Positions 57,830 to 64,000 of a stretch of 64,000 nt of DNA are shown piece after piece. The notes beneath the pieces were generated by a model. It searched no databases. It saw only the letters and a list, made by a program, of their open reading frames with translations, and was not told where the DNA came from. Within the stretch, counting starts at the first letter, position 1; each line of letters starts with the position of its first letter. Location: contig NZ_JOGX01000020.1 of NCBI RefSeq assembly GCF_000719555.1, forward strand, positions 21,586-85,585, written 5' to 3'. This stretch comes from Streptomyces sp. NRRL F-5727. GTDB lineage: Bacteria; Actinomycetota; Actinomycetes; Streptomycetales; Streptomycetaceae. Made by a program: the position numbers and the translations under genes.

Positions 57830-58309
57830 CTACTCCGCCGGCTCCCCGCCCGCCGCCTGCTCCACCAGCGGGATGATCCGCAGCGGCACCGCGTTCTCCA
57901 TCACGATCGCCGTCGACGCCCGCACGATGCCCTCGAACGCCACCACCTTGTCGATCACCCGCTGGAGGTCCGCGTTCGACCGGGCCACCAGCCGGCACAA
58001 CATGTCCCCGTGCCCGGTCGTCGTGTGCAGCTCCAGCACCTCCGGGACGGTCGCCAGGTGCTCCCGTACGTCCGCGCCCTGGCCCTGCTTGATCTCCAGC
58101 GTCGCGAAGGCCGTCACCGGGTACCCCAGCGCCGCCGGGTCCACCTGCGGCCCGAAGCCGCGGATCACCCCGCTCGCCTGGAGACGGTCCAGCCGCGCCT
58201 GGACGGTGCCGCGGGCCACCCCGAGCCGCCGCGACGCCTCCAGGACGCCGATCCTCGGCTCCCTCGCCAGGAGCACGATCAGCCGCCCGTCCAAATGATC
58301 GATCGCCAC
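57830..58309 (-). CDS. Lrp/AsnC-family regulator divergent from hppD
   Basis: A 159-residue regulator. The N-terminal HTH (VLEASRRLGVARGTVQARLD) is followed by the Lrp ligand-binding/dimerisation domain with YPVTAFATLEI and TGHGDMLCRLVARSNADL. GTG 58309 (MAIDHLDGRL) follows GGAGGG. It diverges from the 4-hydroxyphenylpyruvate dioxygenase gene across 121 bp. Lrp-type proteins commonly control adjacent amino-acid catabolic genes, so tyrosine or hydroxyphenylpyruvate response is likely. Confidence 0.9.
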   Translation of the reverse strand: MAIDHLDGRLIVLLAREPRIGVLEASRRLGVARGTVQARLDRLQASGVIRGFGPQVDPAALGYPVTAFATLEIKQGQGADVREHLATVPEVLELHTTTGHGDMLCRLVARSNADLQRVIDKVVAFEGIVRASTAIVMENAVPLRIIPLVEQAAGGEPAE

Positions 58310-58376
58310 GGGGCCCTCCGAATGGTCACGATGTACAAGTCGCCCGCCGATACTCGCTGGTCGCTGTGCATATTGA

Positions 58377-59576
<1,200 letters not shown>

Positions 59577-59584
59577 GGCCGGCG

Positions 59585-59624
59585 GCGCGTCCGGGGCGGG
59601 GCACGGGGCCCGTCCCGGACGCGC
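59585..59624. terminator. hairpin between converging hppD and TPR genes
   Basis: 11-bp perfect stem (59585-59595 with 59614-59624) and an 18-nt loop, between the hppD and TPR stop codons. Confidence 0.6.
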
Positions 59625-59626
59625 GG

Positions 59627-61069
59627 TCACATCTCCGCCGCCTTCGCGGCCTTCGCCGGCTTCACCGGCTTCACCGGCTTCACCCCGCCCTCGGGCGGCA
59701 GCGCGTCCTTCGGCACCGCGTCCGGGTCCGGCTCGCCCAGCCCCGCGAGCGCCGCCTCCGCCCGGGGCGCGTGCAGCGGCGAGAACGACGGATGGATCCG
59801 CAGCGCCTCCTCCAGGTGCCGCCGCGCCGGCCCCGTCCGCCCGAGCGCCCGCTCGATCTCGCCCAGGTGGTAGGTGTACGCGGCGCTGCGCAGCCCCTCG
59901 TCGGTGGCCCGCCGCGCGTACGGCAGCGCCTCCTCCGGCTCGCCCGCCCGGTACAGCGCCCAGCCCAGCGCGTCCGCCACCGCCACCGACCGGTGGCCCT
60001 TCGCCCACGCGGCCCGCAACCGGACCACCGCCGCCCCCGGATCGCCGTGGTCCGCGTCGAGCAGCCCGAGCACCACCTCGGTCGACGGGGAGGCCCACCT
60101 CCCCTCCCGCAGCCGCCCGTACGCCGCCCGCGCGTCCCCGTCCAGGCCCAGCGCCTCGGCCAGCTCCCCGGACTCCAGGACGTACTCCGGCAGCGGCTGC
60201 CGGGCCAGCGCCGCCCGCCAGTCCCGCTGCGCCTCCTCGGTCCGCCCCAGCGCCGCCAGCGCCCGCGCCCGGCCCGCCAGCGCCGGACCGTGGTCCCGCA
60301 CGAACCGCAGCGCCGCCCCGTACCGCTCCAGGGCCTCCGCCGGCTCGCCCCGCTCCCACGCGAACTGCCCGAGCCGGGAGTACGCCGCCGCCCGCTCCGC
60401 GTCCGTCGCCGCCAGCGCCGCCGCGTCCAGGGCCGTGGCGTCGGCGTCCTCCCGCCACCCCCGGTCCCGGTAGACCTGCGCCGCCCGGCCCCGCACCACC
60501 GGCCCGCCGTGCAGCTTCTCCAGGCTCTCCATCGCCTTCCGGGCCGCCGGATAGTCCCCGAGCCCGTTGTACGCGTCGATCAGCAGCGGATACGTGTTCC
60601 ACCGCCGCGGCGCCGCCGCGCGGACCCGCTCGCCCCACGCCTTCGCGCCCTTCCAGTCGCCCCGCGCCCCCGCGAGGGCCCCCAGGCCGAGCTGCGCGTC
60701 CACGTTCCCCCGGGCGGCGGGCAGTTCGGCGAGCGACCGGTCCAGGGCCCGCTCGGCGCGCGGGAGGTCCCGTGCGTCCCCGAGCCGGGTGCCCCGCTCC
60801 GTATAGGCGGCACCGAGCACCGCCCACGACGCCGCGTCGTCCGGGTGCTCCGCCAGCCACCTCTCCCGGTCGCCGATCAGCGCCACCAGGTCCGGCAGGG
60901 CCGCCGGCGCGCCCGCGTGCGCCGCGCTCGCCGCCCGCTCCGCGGGGCCCGGCGGCCGCGCCGGGGCGTCCCGGTCCAGGAACTCCGGCAGGTACAGCAG
61001 CGCCGTCGCCGCCAGCACCGCCGCCACCCCGGAGGCGAGCACCACCCGCGACACGTTCTGGCTCTTCAT
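59627..61069 (-). CDS. TPR-repeat protein with signal anchor
   Basis: A 480-residue protein. An N-terminal membrane anchor (MKSQNVSRVVLASGVAAVL then AATALLYLPEFL) is followed by an outer region of about nine tetratricopeptide repeats (for example AWERGEPAEALERYGAALRF and LGRTEEAQRDWRAALARQP) and a Lys/Pro-rich tail ending KAAKAAEM. TPR arrays bind partner proteins; the partner is unknown. The start could be ATG 61078 or GTG 61087; 61069 is chosen for the canonical signal-like sequence. It diverges from the FAD oxidase gene. Confidence 0.82.
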   Translation of the reverse strand: MKSQNVSRVVLASGVAAVLAATALLYLPEFLDRDAPARPPGPAERAASAAHAGAPAALPDLVALIGDRERWLAEHPDDAASWAVLGAAYTERGTRLGDARDLPRAERALDRSLAELPAARGNVDAQLGLGALAGARGDWKGAKAWGERVRAAAPRRWNTYPLLIDAYNGLGDYPAARKAMESLEKLHGGPVVRGRAAQVYRDRGWREDADATALDAAALAATDAERAAAYSRLGQFAWERGEPAEALERYGAALRFVRDHGPALAGRARALAALGRTEEAQRDWRAALARQPLPEYVLESGELAEALGLDGDARAAYGRLREGRWASPSTEVVLGLLDADHGDPGAAVVRLRAAWAKGHRSVAVADALGWALYRAGEPEEALPYARRATDEGLRSAAYTYHLGEIERALGRTGPARRHLEEALRIHPSFSPLHAPRAEAALAGLGEPDPDAVPKDALPPEGGVKPVKPVKPAKAAKAAEM

Positions 61070-61176
61070 CGCGCACATGCGCCTCACTGTGCGCCCGCGC
61101 CCGCTCGTACGAAGAGCACACCGGCCGCCCGTCCCGGCGGGTTCACACCGATGGCCGTCGGTGCCAGGCTGGAGGC

Positions 61177-62553
61177 ATGGACGATCTTCAGACGCTCCTC
61201 GCGGACCTCCACGCCGGGCTCCCCGCCGACGCCGTCCTCACCGACCCCGACGTCACCGCCTCCTACGCCCACGACATGGCGAGCTTCTGCGCGGCCGGCA
61301 CCCCCGCGGCCGTCGTGCTCCCGCGCACCGTCGAACAGGTCCAGCACGTGATGCGGACCGCGACCGCGCACCGCGTCCCGGTCGTGCCGCAGGGCGCCCG
61401 CACCGGACTCTCCGGGGGCGCCAACGCCTCCGAGGGCTGCGTCGTGCTCTCCCTCGTCAAGATGGACCGGATCCTGGAGATCGACCCGGTCGACCGCGTC
61501 GCCGTCGTCGAACCCGGCGTCGTCAACGCCGTCCTGTCCCGCGCCGTCAACGAACACGGCCTGTACTACCCCCCGGACCCCTCCAGCTGGGAGTCCTGCA
61601 CCATCGGCGGCAACATCGGCACCGCCTCCGGCGGCCTGTGCTGCGTCAAGTACGGCGTCACCGCCGAGTACGTCCTCGGCCTCGACGTCGTCCTCGCCGA
61701 CGGACGTCTCCTCACCACCGGCCGGCGCACCGCCAAGGGCGTCGCCGGATACGACCTCACCCGCCTCTTCGTCGGCTCCGAGGGCAGCCTCGGCATCGTC
61801 GTGAAGGCCGTCCTCGCCCTCCGGCCGCAGCCGCCCGCCCAGCTCGTCCTCGCCGCCGAGTTCCCGTCCACCGACGCCGCCTGCGCCGCCGTCTGCGCGA
61901 TCATGGAGCGCGGCCACACCCCGTCCCTCCTCGAACTGATGGACCGCACCACCGTCCAGGCCGTCAACCGGACGGCGCGGATGGGCCTCCCCGAGACCAC
62001 CGAGGCGCTCCTCCTCTGCGCCTTCGACACCCCCGACCCGGCCGCCGACCTCACCGCCGTCGGCGAGCTGTGCACCGCCGCCGGCGCCACCGAGGTCGTC
62101 CCCGCCGCCGACGCCGCCGAGTCCGAACTCCTCCTCCAGGCCCGGCGGCTCTCCCTCCCCGCCCTGGAGACCCTCAAGCCCGCCACGATGATCGACGACG
62201 TCTGCGTCCCCCGCACCCGGCTCGCCGAGATGCTCACCGGCACCACCGCCATCGCCGAGAAGTACGCCCTCACCATCGGCGTCTGCGTCCACGCGGGCGA
62301 CGGCAACACCCACCCCGTCGTCTGCTTCGACCACACCGACGAGGACGAGTCCCGGCGCGCCCGCGAGTCCTTCGACGCGATCATGGCGCTCGGCCTCTCC
62401 CTCGGCGGCACCATCACCGGCGAACACGGCGTCGGCGTCCTCAAGAAGGAGTGGCTGGCCCGCGAGCTCGGCCCGGTCGGCGTCGAACTCCAGCGGGAGA
62501 TCAAGCGCGTCTTCGACCCGCTCGGGCTGCTCAACCCCGGAAAGCTCTTCTGA
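61177..62553 (+). CDS. FAD-linked oxidase, GlcD / D-lactate dehydrogenase type
   Basis: A 458-residue flavoprotein of the VAO/PCMH family. FAD-binding includes VVPQGARTGLSGGANA and IGGNIGTASGGLCCVKYG, and the cap/C-terminal part has CVHAGDGNTHP, GTITGEHGVG and PLGLLNPGKLF. These are the signatures of glycolate oxidase subunit GlcD and D-2-hydroxyacid dehydrogenases, oxidising glycolate or D-lactate to the 2-oxo acid. GlcE/GlcF partners are absent. The start ATG is 6 nt after CAGGCT, weakly suggesting a leaderless transcript. Confidence 0.9.
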   Translation: MDDLQTLLADLHAGLPADAVLTDPDVTASYAHDMASFCAAGTPAAVVLPRTVEQVQHVMRTATAHRVPVVPQGARTGLSGGANASEGCVVLSLVKMDRILEIDPVDRVAVVEPGVVNAVLSRAVNEHGLYYPPDPSSWESCTIGGNIGTASGGLCCVKYGVTAEYVLGLDVVLADGRLLTTGRRTAKGVAGYDLTRLFVGSEGSLGIVVKAVLALRPQPPAQLVLAAEFPSTDAACAAVCAIMERGHTPSLLELMDRTTVQAVNRTARMGLPETTEALLLCAFDTPDPAADLTAVGELCTAAGATEVVPAADAAESELLLQARRLSLPALETLKPATMIDDVCVPRTRLAEMLTGTTAIAEKYALTIGVCVHAGDGNTHPVVCFDHTDEDESRRARESFDAIMALGLSLGGTITGEHGVGVLKKEWLARELGPVGVELQREIKRVFDPLGLLNPGKLF

Positions 62554-62566
62554 CCCCGGGGGGCCC

Positions 62567-63055
62567 TCACAGCTCGCCGTCCGACTCGTCCGACGGCCAC
62601 GGGTCGCGCAGCCACAGGTCGTCGCCGACCACGGTGGTCGCGAGCAGCTCCGCCAGCCCGTCGTCGATGCCCAGCCGCTCCGACTCGGTGCCCGGCGGGA
62701 CCGCGCGCAGGGTCCGCTCCAGCCAGGCGGACACCTGCGCCGACGGGGCCTCCAGGAGCGCGTCGCCGTCGGGGGAGGAGAGGGCCATCAGGATGACGCT
62801 GCGGCCGTCGACCTTCGTCGGCCAGATCCGCACGTCCCCGTGACCGCAGGCCCGGAAGACGCCCTCGACCAGCAGCTCCCGGGCGAAGGTCCAGTTCACC
62901 GGGTGCTCGGAGCCGATGTGGAAGGTCATGTGCACCGCGTACGGGTCGTCGCTGTGGTACGCCAGTCGGGCCGGCACCGGGACCGAGCGCTCGGGGGACA
63001 GCACCAGCTTCAGCTCCAGCTCGCGCTCGACGGTGGTGTGCTCGGTGTTCCGCAT
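62567..63055 (-). CDS. ssgG: SsgA-family sporulation/cell-division protein, probably SsgG
   Basis: A 162-residue SALP protein. Conserved phrases VPVPARLAYHSDDPYAVHMTF, VNWTFARELLVEGV, VRIWPTKVDG and ALSSPDGDALLEAP define the family, unique to morphologically complex actinomycetes. SALPs place septa and remodel the wall during sporulation, and SsgG is linked to correct septum positioning. It is longer than SsgB (137) because of an acidic C-terminal tail, and the position next to an FAD oxidase and RDD gene matches ssgG of S. coelicolor as I recall. ATG 63055. Confidence 0.82.
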   Translation of the reverse strand: MRNTEHTTVERELELKLVLSPERSVPVPARLAYHSDDPYAVHMTFHIGSEHPVNWTFARELLVEGVFRACGHGDVRIWPTKVDGRSVILMALSSPDGDALLEAPSAQVSAWLERTLRAVPPGTESERLGIDDGLAELLATTVVGDDLWLRDPWPSDESDGEL

Positions 63056-63134
63056 GACTGACTGCCTCTCGCGTAGGGGCCCCGGACGGGCCTTCACCTG
63101 GAGAGAGCGCGGTGGACGCGGTTCATTACGCGAC

Positions 63135-63159
63135 TTCGGGAAGTTTTTTTCGGGAAGTT
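63135..63159 (-). promoter_or_regulatory. direct repeat TTCGGGAAGTT upstream of ssgG
   Basis: Two exact 11-bp copies (63135-63145, 63149-63159) separated by TTT, 80-100 bp before the ssgG start, in an otherwise featureless 282-bp intergenic region. Possible binding site of a developmental regulator. Confidence 0.45.
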
Positions 63160-63337
63160 CCTCCGGCCGCCCACCACCCCGGTCCCGGGCCCGAACCTCA
63201 CGGGGAGTGAGTGATTCCGTCCTCCTTCGCGTGAAGGCGGGCTTTCTCGCGGGCTCTTTCCTCCCTCGCGGAGGTTCTTCGTTACTGTGCCTCCTTAGTG
63301 TGGTGACGGAACGTTGTGACTGAACGGAGTCGGGGCA

Positions 63338-64000
63338 GTGGCTACTCCTCCCGGAGGCGGCGGCGAGGTACCGCAGGCGGGGTACTACCCGGACCCGTCG
63401 ATCCCCGGATACATCCGGTACTGGAACGGCGGCTCCTGGGTGCCCGGCACGAGCCGGCCCGCCCCCAAGGACGGCGAGGCCGCTCCGGTCCCGCCCGCCT
63501 CGGCCATGCCGGCCGGGCCGATCCTCGCCCCGAGCCCCGCGCCGGCCCCGGTGCCGGCCCCGGTGCCGGCGCCCGCACCGGAACCGACGCCGGCCCCCGC
63601 CCCCGCGCCGGCCGCCGTCGAGGAGACCGGGCCCGTCTTCCTCGACGAGGAACCCCCCGCCAGGGAACCGGCCACCGCCTGGCGCGCCGACGCCGCCCGG
63701 CAGTCCGGCCGCGCCGACGCGCAGGGCCGGCCGGCCGCCTGGGCCGCGCCCTCGCCCGCCGCGCCCGCCGCCGAGCCGTCGCCCGCGCCCGCCGTGCCCG
63801 ACCCGAGGTCCCCGGTCCAGTGGCCGGCCGCCCCCGCGCAGGCCGAGGCGCCCGCGCCGGCCGCCGACCCCCGGAGCGCGAGCGCCCCCGCCCGCCTCGG
63901 CGGCATGCCGGTCACCCCGGCCCCCGCCGCGACCCCGGCCCCGGCCCCGGCTCCGGAGCCCGTCCGCGAGGCCCCCGCCCCGGCGCCCGCGCCCGTACAG
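63338..64000 (+). CDS. DUF2510-containing protein (RDD-family type), N-terminal part
   Basis: The open frame runs from GTG 63338 (MATPPGGGGEVPQAGYYPDP) past the window end, giving 221 residues. GYYPDPSIPGYIRYWNGGSW is the DUF2510 domain (aGWYPDPxxxxxxRYWDGxxW), normally at the front of actinobacterial membrane proteins. After it comes a Pro/Ala-rich linker of more than 180 residues. An RDD membrane domain probably follows, as the S. coelicolor gene next to ssgG has this arrangement as I recall. GGAG at 63326-63329 precedes the start. Part only. Confidence 0.78.
   Translation, partial: MATPPGGGGEVPQAGYYPDPSIPGYIRYWNGGSWVPGTSRPAPKDGEAAPVPPASAMPAGPILAPSPAPAPVPAPVPAPAPEPTPAPAPAPAAVEETGPVFLDEEPPAREPATAWRADAARQSGRADAQGRPAAWAAPSPAAPAAEPSPAPAVPDPRSPVQWPAAPAQAEAPAPAADPRSASAPARLGGMPVTPAPAATPAPAPAPEPVREAPAPAPAPVQ

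Overview
The window is high-G+C actinobacterial chromosome and almost certainly comes from Streptomyces. The evidence is strong third-position G+C bias in every real gene, many GTG and TTG starts, an SsgA-family sporulation gene, NnaR, an LAETG-type sorting signal, paired Ser/Thr kinases, and a gene order that, from memory, follows the S. coelicolor chromosome from the NAD-glutamate dehydrogenase region down to the ssgG/RDD region. It is mostly core chromosome, with small accessory insertions. I see no phage, transposon, CRISPR array, rRNA or biosynthetic cluster.

Layout. 0-4.7 kb: the 3' end of an NAD-glutamate dehydrogenase gene, a GT87 membrane glycosyltransferase, and a two-gene polysaccharide-type ABC exporter divergent from a TetR regulator. 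4.7-12.3 kb: a large FHA-FtsK/SpoIIIE-like protein divergent from two membrane Ser/Thr kinases (pkaA, pkaB), a plausible phospho-signalling set. 12.4-19.4 kb: prfB, a repetitive LAETG cell-wall protein, a small zinc-ribbon membrane protein, ftsE-ftsX, an S41 protease, smpB and ssrA (tmRNA). The SmpB/tmRNA ribosome-rescue pair is adjacent. 19.6-28.6 kb: a secreted GH18-like protein, a divergent MFS/LysR pair, a NarK-type nitrate transporter, nnaR with a GlnR-like box, an acetyltransferase and a HelD-like RNA polymerase recycling ATPase. 28.6-33.7 kb: a malic enzyme with a regulated leader, hupA, murA, a YqgE protein and a DUF3039 protein.

33.7-38.6 kb: a sugar ABC importer and a GH20 beta-N-acetylhexosaminidase in one operon behind a DasR-like site. 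This suggests uptake and cleavage of GlcNAc-containing oligosaccharides. 38.9-43.5 kb: a three-subunit xanthine-dehydrogenase-family enzyme. Its large subunit lacks the usual catalytic glutamate, and its [2Fe-2S] subunit has a ~310-residue extension. 43.7-47.3 kb: tRNA-Cys followed by a lower-G+C accessory trio (a WXG-like small protein, a 705-residue WXG-headed protein and a lipoprotein) of unknown function.

47.4-64 kb: an MFS exporter with a palindromic operator, a Phd/Doc-type toxin-antitoxin pair, a DEAD-like helicase, IclR and ArsR-type regulators, a Tat-type esterase, a Lon-like (YlbL-type) protease, another MFS exporter, an ArsR gene with a very long perfect palindrome upstream, an Lrp regulator divergent from hppD (tyrosine catabolism), a TPR protein, a glycolate-oxidase-type FAD enzyme, ssgG, and the start of a DUF2510-containing membrane protein cut by the window end.

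Recurring theme: at least nine genes have a -10-like hexamer exactly 6-8 nt before the start codon and no clear ribosome-binding site, which implies leaderless mRNAs. All functional assignments are from sequence motifs and recalled family knowledge. No database search was possible.
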